Source of the DNA: JBQTKD01 sp963703165
Lineage (GTDB): Bacteria; Actinomycetota; Actinomycetes; Sporichthyales; Sporichthyaceae
Assembly (NCBI GenBank): GCA_963703165.1
Contig: OY969798.1
Span: 682,001 to 746,000 of the forward strand
Length of the DNA stretch: 64,000 bases
Reading direction: 5' to 3'
Shown piece after piece: positions 28,505 through 37,905 of this stretch. Made by a program: the position numbers and the translations under genes. The notes under the pieces are model-generated. The model worked only from the letters and a program-made list of their open reading frames with translations. It was not told the origin of the DNA and searched no databases. The first letter of the stretch is position 1; the number at the start of each line of letters is the position of its first letter.

Positions 28505-30030
28505 GCGCCGCCCCCTGCGATGACGTCCCGCAGCACGCTGCGGTCGTCGAACGGGCGGACGACACCGGCCGCCTCCTGACCCTGCTCGTGGCCCTTGCCG
28601 GCGACGACCACGGTGTCCCCTGCCTTGGCCAGTGTGACGGCGAGTGCGATGGCGGCGGCCCGGTCGTGCGCAATGTGCAGATCGGCGGCCTCGTCCGCGA
28701 ACACGGACTCCGCGCCGCGGCGCACCTCGGACAGGATCTCTGCCGGGTCCTCCGAGCGCGGGTTGTCGTCGGTGAGCACGAGGACGTCGGCCTGCTTGGA
28801 CGCGATCTCCCCCATCAGCGGGCGCTTCCCGCGGTCGCGGTCCCCACCGGCGCCCAGCACGACGATCAAGCGACCGCTCGTCACCGGACGCAACGCCGCG
28901 AGCAGGGTGGCGACGGCATCCGGCGTGTGCGCGTAGTCGACGACCGCCAGGTAGGGCTGGCCGACGTCGATGCGTTCCATCCGGCCCGGGACGCCGGGGC
29001 ACTCCCCGACCCCGCGCGCCGCGTCCGCGAGCGGCACACCCGCCGCCACGAGAGTCGCTATCGCGCCGAGCGCGTTGGCAACGTTGAAGGCGCCGGCCAG
29101 TCGCACGGATCCTTCGCCGCGGGCACCGTCCGGGCCGAGCACCGTGAAGACAGAACCGCTCGGGTCGGCGACGACGTCGACCGCCCGCCAGTCCGCACCG
29201 GCGGCACCGGTCGCGGAGAAGGTCTGCACAGGGATCCGGGCCCGCTCGAGGAGGCGCGGACCCCACGGATCGTCGATGTTCACGATGCCGACCTTGGCGT
29301 GTTCGGGGGTGAACAGGACGCACTTGGCGGCGAAGTAGTCCTCGAGCGTGAAGTGATAGTCGAGGTGATCCTGGGAGAGATTGGTGAACAGTGCGGCGGC
29401 GAACACGACCCCGTCGACGCGATGCATGTCCAGGGCGTGACTGGACACCTCCATCGCCACCGCACTCGCGCCGCGTTCGCGCATGACCGCGAGCAGGGCA
29501 TGCAGGTCCGGGGCTTCCGGGGTGGTGCGGGAGCTGGGAATCGACTCGTCACCGATACGGGTGGCGACGGTGCCGAGCAGGCCGGTGGTGTGGCCGGCGG
29601 CGCGCAGCCCCGCCTCCATCAGGAACGCGGTGGTGGTCTTACCGTTCGTCCCGGTCACGCCGAAGCAGCGCAACGCCTCGGCCGGACGGCCGTATATCTC
29701 TCCGGCGACCCGCCCCAGCATCGCGCGCGCGTCGGGCACCACCAGGACGGGCAGTTGAGCCGCCCGTGAGCGCTCGCGGCCCAGCGGGTCGGTGAGGATC
29801 GCCGCGGCGCCGGCCTCCGCGGCCTGGCGGACGAACTCGGCGCCGTGGGTGCGTTCGCCCAGCAGCGCGGCGTACAGGTCACCCGGGCGCACCTGCCGTG
29901 AGTCGTGGGTGACGCCGCTGACCTGTACCCCGAGGAGCGACTCGGCGACCTCCGCCAGACCGAGGCCCGCTGCCAACACCCCCAGCGTCACGGCAGCGTT
30001 CTGCTGCGGACGCAGCGGGCTGGGTGTCAC
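28501..30030 (-). CDS. murE: UDP-MurNAc-tripeptide synthetase (diaminopimelate type)
   Basis: Mur ligase adding the third stem residue. 509 residues: DSRQVRPGDLYAAL (43-56), P-loop GVTGTNGKTTTAF (124-136), EVSSHALDMHRV, and the DNPR substrate motif at 422-425 in LTDDNPRSEDP, which marks enzymes that use diaminopimelate. First gene of the minus-strand run and directly divergent from the plus-strand insert, so the run needs a promoter in the 216-base gap at 30031-30246; I see no clear consensus there. In most actinobacteria ftsI would lie immediately upstream; here it is 4.3 kb away. Confidence 0.96.
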   Translation of the reverse strand: MTPSPLRPQQNAAVTLGVLAAGLGLAEVAESLLGVQVSGVTHDSRQVRPGDLYAALLGERTHGAEFVRQAAEAGAAAILTDPLGRERSRAAQLPVLVVPDARAMLGRVAGEIYGRPAEALRCFGVTGTNGKTTTAFLMEAGLRAAGHTTGLLGTVATRIGDESIPSSRTTPEAPDLHALLAVMRERGASAVAMEVSSHALDMHRVDGVVFAAALFTNLSQDHLDYHFTLEDYFAAKCVLFTPEHAKVGIVNIDDPWGPRLLERARIPVQTFSATGAAGADWRAVDVVADPSGSVFTVLGPDGARGEGSVRLAGAFNVANALGAIATLVAAGVPLADAARGVGECPGVPGRMERIDVGQPYLAVVDYAHTPDAVATLLAALRPVTSGRLIVVLGAGGDRDRGKRPLMGEIASKQADVLVLTDDNPRSEDPAEILSEVRRGAESVFADEAADLHIAHDRAAAIALAVTLAKAGDTVVVAGKGHEQGQEAAGVVRPFDDRSVLRDVIAGGGA

Positions 30031-30246
30031 GTCGAGTCACCCTAGTGAGTAAGCCCTCGGACCCCACGTCCGCTCGGCCTCTGCGCGGCGCGACTTGAGG
30101 CACATTCGCCTCGCGAACGCGATATGTCCGGTCGGCCGAGGTTGATGTGGCTGAAGGGACCAGTCGTCCCGTTCGCCTCCCCCGTCCTAGCTCCAGTGCT
30201 CCATTCGCCACCCGGGCGCGTGGTCGCCGGGGTCCGGGGGAATGTC

Positions 30247-31133
30247 ATGGCGATTCGGCGCAAGGGCGCGCTCGTCGCTATCTCGCTCAGCACGTGCCTT
30301 GTCACGGCGATCCTGACGACCGGCGGCAGCGAGGCGTACGCGAGTGGGCCGGAGCAGGCTCAGCCGGGCGCCATCAAGACCGCGGTGCACACCTGGCCCT
30401 CGCCCTGGGTGTCGGGGAAGCCCGAAATCGTGGCGCACCGCGGCGACAGCACCGCGGCGACCCCGAACACCCCCGGCGCCATCCGCGCGGCCTTGGACCA
30501 CGGGGCCGACGCCGTCGAGTTCGACGTCCAGTGGACCAAGGACGGACAGCCGATCGTGCTGCACGACTCGCACCTGAGCACGCAGACGACCAACTGCAAG
30601 AAGCGCACGTTCGAGATCGACTACACCGAGTACCGCACCTGCAAGACCAAGGACGGCAAGACCGCGCCGAATGCCTACGAGGCGTTGCTGCCGGTCCGCG
30701 ACGCCGGCTAGAAGGCGTACATCCACGTGAAGGCCCCGGGTAAGTCCGGGACGAAGCCGTCGACGGCGCAGGCCGCACGGATGGCGGGCAATCTCATGGG
30801 AGCGGTGAATAAGTACGGTCTCAACCGAGGCGGGCACGTGGTCTTCTTCAGCGACCAGCGGAACATGCTCGACGCCTTGCGCGACGCGGGTGCCGCGAAC
30901 CTCGGCTTGATCTTCAACAACGACAGCGTGAGGGCCGGTTGGGCGTCGAACTATCCCGTGCTGGTCCCTACAACACCCCGATCACCCTCGACCTGGTGCG
31001 CAAGGCCCAGGCCCGCGGACAGGCGGTCTTCCCCGTCGAGTCGTTCCCGCTGAGCCTGGACCAGGCACGTGTCATGGGCGTGGACGGCGTGCTGGCCAAC
31101 GACCTCGCGGGCGCGATCGCCACGTTCCGCTGA
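30247..31133 (+). pseudogene. Glycerophosphodiester phosphodiesterase, broken by a stop and a frameshift
   Basis: Would encode a secreted GDPD-type protein of about 295 residues like its downstream neighbour. Signal-like start MAIRRKGALVAISLSTCLVT, then IVAHRGDSTAATPNTPGA and VEFDVQWTKDGQPIVLHDS, the metal and acid/base residues of the family. An in-frame TAG at 30709-30711 interrupts it; coding resumes at once (KAYIHVKAPG). A one-base deletion near 30966-30968, inside a run of C, shifts the frame so the ending PYNTPITLDLVRKAQARG continues in another phase to a TGA at 31131-31133. Two lesions suggest decay, though sequencing error could explain the indel. Confidence 0.8.
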
Positions 31134-31308
31134 CACCGGCTGACAATGGCCGGCTGACAAAGAGTGTGCCCGGTCGGCCATTGCTCATCGCAAACCCGTG
31201 AACACCTCACGATCGCGCTTGGTTTCCTCGTGTTCTGCGCGTCGAGCGATCGACCGCGTGGCCCGCTTGGGGGCGGGTGGGGGCTTGGGGTGTTCCGGGG
31301 GGAACTGA

Positions 31309-32322
31309 ATGCGTTTGCGCCGTCGTGTGACGAGCATGTCCCTGTTTGCGCTGGGGGCGGTCGTGTTGAGCGGTTCGTTGGGCAGCGGCACCGGTCTGGC
31401 GGCCGCACCTGATGATCCAGGGCTGACGTTGCCGATCACGCTCCCCGCGCAGCTCCCGGTCGAGCTGCCCGTCGAGGTGCCGGGCGTGACCGCTCCCGTC
31501 GAGGTCCCCGCCGCGCCGACCGAGTCCACCCAGTCCGCCGAGTCGGCGGCGACCGCGGTGACCACCCCGGACCAGGCTCCGGTAGCCGTCGCGCCCGAAG
31601 AGCAGCCGGCCGTCTCCACACTGCCCGAGCAGCTCCGGCCCGAGATCATCGCCCACCGCGGTGACCGCAGCTCGGCCGCGGAGAACACCCCGCCCGCCAT
31701 CGCCGCCGCGTTCGCCAACGGCGCGGACGCCGTGGAGTTCGACGTCGTGTCCACCTCCGACGGCAAGGCCGTCGCGCTGCACGACCCTGACCTGCGCAAG
31801 CACACGAGCAACTGCACCGGCCTGGCGTCGCAGCTGACCTACGCCCAGATCCGCAAGTGCCGGATCCGCGGTGGCGGCGGTCAGGTGCCCAATCTCGACG
31901 AGATGCTGCGCGAGGTCTACGCCGGCAAGCGGGCCTACGTGCACCTCAAGACTCCGGCCGGACGCGGGATGGCGCCGAGGCTGCTGGCGGCGGTCGACCA
32001 GTACGGCCAGAACGCCGACGGGCGGATCGTGTTCTTCAGTTCCAGCCCGAAGGTGCTCAATGAGCTGCGTGCCGCCGGGGCGGAGATCGTCGGACTGATC
32101 TTCGACGACGCCGAGGCCGACGCGGCCTGGTCCTCGGACTTCCCCGTCCTCATTCCTTACCAGACCCCGGTCACGAAGTCCCTGGTCGGCGCCGCGCACA
32201 GGCGTGGGCAGCAGGTGGTGCCGGTACAGGCGCGGCCGACGACCGCCGCCCAGGCATTGAAGCTGGGCGTCGACGGGTTCATGGCCGACAACCTCACGGG
32301 CGTGCTCAAGATCCTGGGCTGA
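31309..32322 (+). CDS. Secreted glycerophosphodiester phosphodiesterase
   Basis: Hydrolyses glycerophosphodiesters to glycerol 3-phosphate and an alcohol. 337 residues: signal peptide to about residue 32, then a ~75-residue Pro/Val/Ala/Thr-rich spacer (VEVPAAPTESTQSAESAAT), then the TIM-barrel GDPD domain from ~110. Catalytic and Ca-site motifs: IIAHRGDRSSAAENTP (~112), DAVEFDVVSTSDGKAVALHD (~137) and AYVHLKTPAG. It is the intact copy of the broken gene upstream, so a tandem duplication is likely. Natural targets might be deacylated phospholipids or wall teichoic acid; not determinable. Confidence 0.88.
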   Translation: MRLRRRVTSMSLFALGAVVLSGSLGSGTGLAAAPDDPGLTLPITLPAQLPVELPVEVPGVTAPVEVPAAPTESTQSAESAATAVTTPDQAPVAVAPEEQPAVSTLPEQLRPEIIAHRGDRSSAAENTPPAIAAAFANGADAVEFDVVSTSDGKAVALHDPDLRKHTSNCTGLASQLTYAQIRKCRIRGGGGQVPNLDEMLREVYAGKRAYVHLKTPAGRGMAPRLLAAVDQYGQNADGRIVFFSSSPKVLNELRAAGAEIVGLIFDDAEADAAWSSDFPVLIPYQTPVTKSLVGAAHRRGQQVVPVQARPTTAAQALKLGVDGFMADNLTGVLKILG

Positions 32323-32471
32323 TCGGCAGGTACGAGCTTGGCAGGACTGCCGGCAGCAAGATCGCGAGGAACCAAAGGCCTCCGCAACGCGACGGGTGCG
32401 GTAGGTGCATGTCCCGGTACACCGGGCGTGAGCCTGCCGCGACATCCCCACGCAAGCCTCGGAGGACACCG

Positions 32472-32855
32472 ATGACCACGACCACCCGCCGCAGCGGAAT
32501 CGCCGCCTCGATGGCCCTGCTCCTCGGCCTGGCGGTCGTCGGCGCCGCCGGTCCCGCCTCCGCGCACACCTCGCTGGAGTCCTCGAACCCGGCCAACGGT
32601 GCCGTGCTGACCGACTCCCCCAAGACCGCGAAGCTCGTGTTCAGCGAGAAGGTCAAGCCGGTCCCGAGCGGCTTCGGTCTGCACGCCAGTTCCGGGCACA
32701 CCATGGTCGCCACCGGCAAGCCGACCGTGTCCGGCGACGCCGTGACCATGTCGATCAAGGACACCCTGGCGGCCGGCGGCTACGTCCTGACCTACTCGGT
32801 GCTCTCCGACGACGGCCACCCGGTCAAGGGCACCATCGCCTTCCGGGTCAAGTAG
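32472..32855 (+). CDS. copC: CopC-domain secreted copper-binding protein
   Basis: 127 residues with signal peptide (SMALLLGLAVVGAAGPASA) whose cleavage exposes an N-terminal His, HTSLESSNPANGAVL. In CopC proteins this histidine and a later DxH (DDGHPVKG here) bind Cu(II). KLVFSEKVKP is the typical beta-strand motif. ATG at 32472 follows GGAGG at 32461-32465. Together with the next gene it looks like a copper handling pair. The methionine-rich Cu(I) site of Pseudomonas CopC is missing, as in most Gram-positive members. Confidence 0.88.
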   Translation: MTTTTRRSGIAASMALLLGLAVVGAAGPASAHTSLESSNPANGAVLTDSPKTAKLVFSEKVKPVPSGFGLHASSGHTMVATGKPTVSGDAVTMSIKDTLAAGGYVLTYSVLSDDGHPVKGTIAFRVK

Positions 32856-32863
32856 CCAGGTAC

Positions 32864-34333
32864 ATGGTTGGCGCGCGCCGCGGCGTCGCCGCGGTCCTGA
32901 CCCTGCTGTGGGTCCTGTTGGGCCTGGCCACGGCCGGGCCCGCAGCCGCGCACGCCGAACTGCTCTCCTCCGACCCGGAGAACGGGGCCGAACTCACGAT
33001 CGCCCCGAAGCAGGTGCGGCTGACGTTCTCCGAGCGGGTGCGTCCGGTGCGCAAGACCTTCTCGTTGACCGACGACGCCGGCGACAGGCTGAGCATCGTC
33101 GAACCGACGGGGACCTCGCGCATCCTCGTCACCGCACTGCCCGGTCTTGCGCCCGGCTTCTACCTGTTCAGCTTCCGGGTGATCTCGGTGGACAACCACC
33201 CGATCCGCGCCTCGGTCGCGTTCAACGTGAGCGGGAAGCCCGCGGCGGCGACCGGCCAGAAGGCCACGGCGGCGCCGTCCGGGCACATGGATCACCCGAT
33301 GGGGTCGGCGGATCACGCGCTGATGGTGACCTCCGGCGGCGACTCGCACGTGGTGTCCGCACTCGCCGGGGTCAACCGGTGGATCTCCTATCTCGGCGCG
33401 GTTCTGCTGCTCGGGATCGCGGGATTCGTGCGGCTGTGCTGGGCCACGGGGGCCCAGGACCGTCGGGTGCGGATCCTCGGTGCGACCGGAGCGGTGCTGG
33501 TGACCCTGGCTGCGTCGGCCGCCATTCCTCTGCAGTCTGCGCAGGTCGCGGGGACCGGTCTGGGCGGAGCGTTCGGCGACGGCCGACTCGGTGACGTCGT
33601 GAACGCCCGCTACGGCGAGACCATGCTGCTGCGGATCGGCTTCGCCCTGGCGCTGCTGGTCGCGCTCGCGTTCTTCGCTCGCCGGCCGGGCCCGTGGCCG
33701 ACGGCCGCAGCCGGCGCGGCCGCCGTCGGCGTCGCGGTCACCTACGCCCGGGCCGGGCATCCGGCAGCGGGTGAGCACCCCGCTTGGACGATGGGTCTGG
33801 ACGCCGTCCACCTCGTCGCGATGTCGGTGTGGATCGGCGGGCTGCTCGTCCTCGCTGTGCGCATGCTGCCCGATCCGCCGAGCGACTGCGCCGCGGTGCT
33901 ACGGCGCTGGTCGAACGTCGCGATGGTCGCCGTCGTGGCGCTCGTCATCACCGGCACGATCCAGGCCGCCCGGGAACTGCGTTCGTTCGCTGCCGTCGTC
34001 GACACCGAGTACGGCCGGTGGATCCTGGCCAAGGCCGTGCTTCTGTGCGGCATGGTCGCGCTGGCCAACCTCGGCCGGATCCGGGTCCGGCGCGTCGCTG
34101 TGGCGGGTTCGGTGCGCGCGCAGGCCGGGGCGTCGCTCGGCGCCAAGCTCGCCGACGCCCCGCCGGACGAGGTGTCCCGTCTACGTCGATCGGTGGCCGG
34201 CGAACTGGTCCTGGCCGCGGCCGTGCTGGTGCTGACCGCCTTCCTCACCGTGACCTCCCCTCCCGGCGGTCACGGTGACGGTGCAGCGGCCGGGCCCGCA
34301 GCGGCCGGAACCTCGCAGACCTCGTCCGGCTGA
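32864..34333 (+). CDS. CopC-CopD fusion, YcnJ-like copper import/resistance protein
   Basis: 489 residues. Signal peptide (to ~29) then a CopC domain starting HAELLSSDPENGAEL, with VDNHPIRASVAF giving the second His. A His/Met-rich linker (SGHMDHPMGSADH, ~138-150) follows, then a CopD domain of eight predicted membrane helices with GHPAAGEHPAW, DAVHLVAMSVWIGGLLVL and a cytosolic ending. The 8-base gap from copC suggests an operon. Family members import or traffic copper across the membrane. It converges on ftsI; the stops are 7 bases apart. Confidence 0.9.
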   Translation: MVGARRGVAAVLTLLWVLLGLATAGPAAAHAELLSSDPENGAELTIAPKQVRLTFSERVRPVRKTFSLTDDAGDRLSIVEPTGTSRILVTALPGLAPGFYLFSFRVISVDNHPIRASVAFNVSGKPAAATGQKATAAPSGHMDHPMGSADHALMVTSGGDSHVVSALAGVNRWISYLGAVLLLGIAGFVRLCWATGAQDRRVRILGATGAVLVTLAASAAIPLQSAQVAGTGLGGAFGDGRLGDVVNARYGETMLLRIGFALALLVALAFFARRPGPWPTAAAGAAAVGVAVTYARAGHPAAGEHPAWTMGLDAVHLVAMSVWIGGLLVLAVRMLPDPPSDCAAVLRRWSNVAMVAVVALVITGTIQAARELRSFAAVVDTEYGRWILAKAVLLCGMVALANLGRIRVRRVAVAGSVRAQAGASLGAKLADAPPDEVSRLRRSVAGELVLAAAVLVLTAFLTVTSPPGGHGDGAAAGPAAAGTSQTSSG

Positions 34334-34340
34334 GGCGGTC

Positions 34341-36170
34341 TCACCAGGTCAGGCGGATGCGCGGAGCCTTCGTCCCGGTCGGGCGCACCCCGAGGTTCTG
34401 CAGCGCGAAGTTCATCGTCTTCACCCACACCGGCCCGGCGAGCACACCACCGGAGTGGCCCTTCTTCGGCAGTTGCAGCGTCACCGAGATCGCGAGACGC
34501 GGCGCGTCCGCCGGCGCGAAGCCGGCGAAGGACGCGGTGTAGCCCTTGTAGCAACCGCAGTTGGGGTTGGCGAACTGGGCGGTGCCGGTCTTGCCTGCGA
34601 TCCGGTAGTCCGGAAGGCGCAACTGGGACGCGGCGCCGCCGGGGGCGACCACCTGTTCCATCATCTTCGTCAGCGTCGCCGCGGTCTCCGGGGCGACGAC
34701 GCGCCGCGACTCCGGCGGCGTCGGCACGTGCAGGCGACCGGTCTCGTCGGTCCAGGACTTGATCAGCCGCGGTTCCAGTCGCACACCGCCGTTTCCGACG
34801 GTCTGGTAGATGCTCGCCGCCTGCACGGTGTTGACCGCGAAACCCTGACCGAACGTCACTGTGTATTTCTGGCTCTCCGACCAGTCGTCGACGTCGGCGA
34901 GGATGCCCCGGCTCTCTCCCGGGAAGCCGATGCCCGTCGGCTCACCGAGACCGAACGCCTTCATGTAGCGGAACAGCGAGGACAAGGAGATCCGGTCGAC
35001 GGCCTGCACCGTCCCGATGTTGCTGGACTTGGCCAGCGCGCCGGTCAGCGTGAGGCGGATCGTGCCGTGGTCCCAGTGGTCCTTGAGGCGGCGCCCGGCG
35101 CGGTCGAGCACGCCCGGGACCTTGAGCTTCAGCTTGGGGGTCGCCGCGTGCTGGTCCAGCACCGCCGCCAGTGAGACGACCTTCGCGATGGAGCCGGGTT
35201 CGTAAACCTGGGACAGCGCGCGGTTGCCGCGGTTCTCGTCCGGGCCCTTGCCGGGGTGGTTCGGGTTGAACGTCGGCGCGGTCGCCATGGCGAGGATCTC
35301 GCCGGTCGCGATTTCCTGGATGACGACGGTGCCGCTGGCCGCCTTGGTCTGGAGGACCTTGGCCGCGATCGCCTGCTGGGCGTACCACTGCAGTTCGCGG
35401 TCGATGGTCAACTGCAGGTCCTGGCCAGGCACGGGTTCGGTGGTGCGGGCGCCGGCGGTGGCGATTCGCCCGCCGCGGCTGTCCCGTTCGTAGGTCTGCT
35501 TGCCCGGCTTGCCGGCCAGCAGGTCGTCGAAGGATCGTTCGACCCCGCCCATGCCGACGCCGGCGGCATTGACGAATCCCAACACGTTCGCGGCCACGGC
35601 GTCGGCCGGATAGATCCGCTTGCTGGTGGTCTCCGCGAAGATCCCCTGGATCTTCTTGCCGGTCCGCGGATCGAGGACAGCGGAGATCTGACGCCAGGTG
35701 CCGGGGTCGATGTTGCGGGCGAGCACCACGTACCGGCGGGGTCGATCGGACATCTTGCGGGCCAGGGTGTCCGCGTCGACCTTCAGCAGTGGCGCCAGCA
35801 GGTGCGCGTAGCCGACCGGGTCGGCGATGAGGATCGGGTCGGCGGTGACGTTGCGCGCCGGAACGCTGCGCGCGAGCACCTCACCGTCGCGGTCATAGAT
35901 GACGCCGCGCGTCGCCGGGACGTCGACGGTGCGCAACCGCTCGCTCTGGGCGACAGCGGCGTAGGAACTCGCCTGCACCCCCTGCACCTGAACCAGGCGG
36001 GTGACCAGCAGCGCGACCACCAGGCCGAGCAGCGCGGCGGCGACACCGAGACGGCGCGACGGGTCGCCGAGGGCGATGCCGCGGGGTCGACGGGGACGCG
36101 GTGCCGGGCGCCTGGCCGGCACGGACCAGTCGCCTCGTTGGCCGCCCGGTCGTTGTCCGCCCGCCGTCAT
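34341..36170 (-). CDS. ftsI: FtsI/PBP3-type septal transpeptidase
   Basis: Class B penicillin-binding protein crosslinking septal peptidoglycan with FtsW. 609 residues: basic cytosolic N-terminus, one membrane helix (LGVAAALLGLVVALLVTRLV, ~39-58), dimerisation domain with RGVIYDRDGEVLA, and a transpeptidase domain. Active site: SxxK as EPGSIAKVV (Ser near 326), SxN as KSSNIG (~375) and KTG as AGKTGTAQF (~528). NPNCGCYKGY carries two cysteines near the KTG motif, a possible redox-sensitive pair. ATG overlaps the ftsL stop as ATGA. A much longer upstream frame is the shifted ftsL region. Confidence 0.95.
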   Translation of the reverse strand: MTAGGQRPGGQRGDWSVPARRPAPRPRRPRGIALGDPSRRLGVAAALLGLVVALLVTRLVQVQGVQASSYAAVAQSERLRTVDVPATRGVIYDRDGEVLARSVPARNVTADPILIADPVGYAHLLAPLLKVDADTLARKMSDRPRRYVVLARNIDPGTWRQISAVLDPRTGKKIQGIFAETTSKRIYPADAVAANVLGFVNAAGVGMGGVERSFDDLLAGKPGKQTYERDSRGGRIATAGARTTEPVPGQDLQLTIDRELQWYAQQAIAAKVLQTKAASGTVVIQEIATGEILAMATAPTFNPNHPGKGPDENRGNRALSQVYEPGSIAKVVSLAAVLDQHAATPKLKLKVPGVLDRAGRRLKDHWDHGTIRLTLTGALAKSSNIGTVQAVDRISLSSLFRYMKAFGLGEPTGIGFPGESRGILADVDDWSESQKYTVTFGQGFAVNTVQAASIYQTVGNGGVRLEPRLIKSWTDETGRLHVPTPPESRRVVAPETAATLTKMMEQVVAPGGAASQLRLPDYRIAGKTGTAQFANPNCGCYKGYTASFAGFAPADAPRLAISVTLQLPKKGHSGGVLAGPVWVKTMNFALQNLGVRPTGTKAPRIRLTW

Positions 36171-36931
36171 CGCGTCAGTCCTTCCGAGGGTGCGTGCTTG
36201 GGCTGCGGCGGCGCGAGGAGAGTCTCCCCACGCCCTTGTGACGCCGCCTTGTCCCGCGCGGCCTGCTTGGCCTTCAGCGCCTTCGCCTTGGCCACGGCCT
36301 TGATCCGGGCCTGCTCCGCGGCGCGGGCCTGGGCCTCCGCCTCGGCGCGAGCGATGGCGGCGACGCGGTCGGCCTCCGCCTTCGCCTTCTTCTTCGCCTT
36401 CTTCTTCGCCGCCGCGGCCTCGGACTCGGCCTTCTGCTCCGGGGTCAACGGCGCCGGCGCACCGCGGGCGATCGAGGCCCGGCCGCTGATCGTCCCGTCG
36501 GCAAGACGCAGGTACGCGAGGCTGCCCGCGGGGACCATGCCGAGCTGCTTGGCGGACTGGGCCAACGCCGCCGGCGAGGAGGCGCGGGCCAGATCCTCCT
36601 GCAGCGCCTGGCTGCGTTCGCCGAGTTCGACGTTCGTGCGCTGCAGCTCGCTCAGGCTGAAGGAGTTGCGGGCCAGCGCCGTGTTGACCACGAGCAGCGA
36701 GACGAGGCCCGAGGCTGAGCACGAGCAGGACGAGGAAGACGAACGACGCCCGGCCGGCGCGCTCGGTGCCCTCGGACGCGCCCGGTGTCGCGAGGACCGG
36801 CGTCCCCGGACGCACAGTCGAACCGCGCCGGCCGGCGCGGTCGGGCAACGGCAGGGCGCCGACGGACCGGGCGCACCGATCCGGGTCGTGGCCGGTCGGG
36901 CGGAGTGGGAACGCGCGGCAGCGGGACTCAT
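36167..36931 (-). CDS. ftsL: FtsL-like septum protein, frame disrupted
   Basis: Small bitopic divisome protein expected between rsmH and ftsI. The membrane helix is split between two frames: ASFVFLVLLVLSL is read in one and GLVSLLVVNTALARNSFSLS in another, joined by one extra base in a GGG run (36708-36710). After the helix come a coiled coil (ELGERSQALQEDLARASS) and an AKQLGMVPAGSLAYLRL end typical of FtsL, then a ~95-residue Ala/Lys-rich tail (KKKAKKKAKAEADRV) not typical of the family. The ATG at 36929-36931 is one base after the rsmH stop but in the frame of the second half, so a second compensating shift or a later TTG (36848) is needed. Essential gene, so sequence error is a strong alternative. 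Confidence 0.6.
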   Translation of the reverse strand: MSPAAARSHSARPATTRIGAPGPSAPCRCPTAPAGAVRLCVRGRRSSRHRARPRAPSAPAGRRSSSSSCSCSASGLVSLLVVNTALARNSFSLSELQRTNVELGERSQALQEDLARASSPAALAQSAKQLGMVPAGSLAYLRLADGTISGRASIARGAPAPLTPEQKAESEAAAAKKKAKKKAKAEADRVAAIARAEAEAQARAAEQARIKAVAKAKALKAKQAARDKAASQGRGETLLAPPQPKHAPSEGLTR

Positions 36932-36932
36932 C

Positions 36933-37905
36933 TCAGGCGACCCGTCCTTCGCGCAACTTCTCCACCGCGCGCAACCGTGCCGAGGCCGCCCGCGGGTTGG
37001 CGACGACCTCTTCCTCGGTGGCTGTCTCCCCGCGGACGATCAGCTTGAGAATCGGGGCGTGCTCCGGCAGTTCCACCGGCAGGCCGTGGGGCGCCGTGGA
37101 AGTGGCGGCGGCGCTGAAGCTGCGCTTGACGATCCGGTCCTCCAGCGAGTGGTAGGTCAGCACCGCGACCCGCCCGGAGATCGCGGCGTGCTCGATGGCC
37201 GCCGGCATCACCTGAGTGAGTCCGGCGAGCTCCCCGTTGACCTCGATGCGCAAGGCCTGGAAGGTGCGCTTGGCGGGGTTGCCACCGGTGCGCCGGGCAG
37301 GCGCCGGGATCGCGTCGCGGATCAGGTCGACCAGGCGGGCCGACGTGGTGAACGGCTCCTTGGCGCGGGCGGCGACGACGGCGTGCGCGATGCGCTTCGC
37401 GAAGCGCTCCTCGCCGTAGGTACCGACCACCCGGGTCAGGTCGCCGACGGAGTACGTGTTCAGCACCTCGGCGGCGGTGATTCCGCGGGTCTGGTCCATC
37501 CGCATGTCCAGCGTGGTGTCGCGGGAGTAGGAGAAGCCACGGTCGTCGAGGTCCAGCTGCATGGAGGAGACCCCGAGGTCGAAGAGCATGCCGTGCACCC
37601 GAGACAGGTCCAGGCCCTCGAGCACCTCGGGCAGTTCGTCGTAGCGGGCGTGCACCAGGGTGCACCCGGTCACCGAAGCGGGCGAGCCGCTCCCCCGAGC
37701 GCTCCAGCGCCGTCGTGTCGCGGTCCAGGCCGATCAGGCGTAGCCCGTCGAAGGCCTCGAGCATCGCCTCGCTGTGACCGCCCAGTCCGAGCGTCGCGTC
37801 GACGACGACGGCGTCGGGTCGGGTCAGTGCCGGGGACAGCACGGCCAGGATGCGCTCGACCATCACCGGTACGTGCGCCGGAGCCGGAGCCGAACCCCCC
37901 GCCAC
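36933..37905 (-). CDS. rsmH: 16S rRNA (cytosine-1402-N4) methyltransferase, apparent frameshift
   Basis: S-adenosylmethionine-dependent enzyme modifying the ribosomal P site, always near mraZ. N-terminal part HVPVMVERILAVL and the SAM motif VVDATLGLGGHSEAML (~33-48) lie in one frame up to ERLARFGDRV. The rest, from CTLVHARYDELPEVLEGLDL through LTYHSLEDRIVKR to the end, lies in the next frame. A single extra base at 37661-37667, probably in a GGG run, explains this; removing it gives 323 residues, the normal length. Start GTG at 37903-37905. The enzyme is widely conserved, so an assembly indel is as likely as a real lesion. Confidence 0.85.

Noticed and set aside
30700..30720. Read-through of TAG (pyrrolysine or suppressor) in the first GDPD gene
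   Set aside because: A second lesion, the frameshift near 30966, already breaks the gene, and the intact copy lies next to it.
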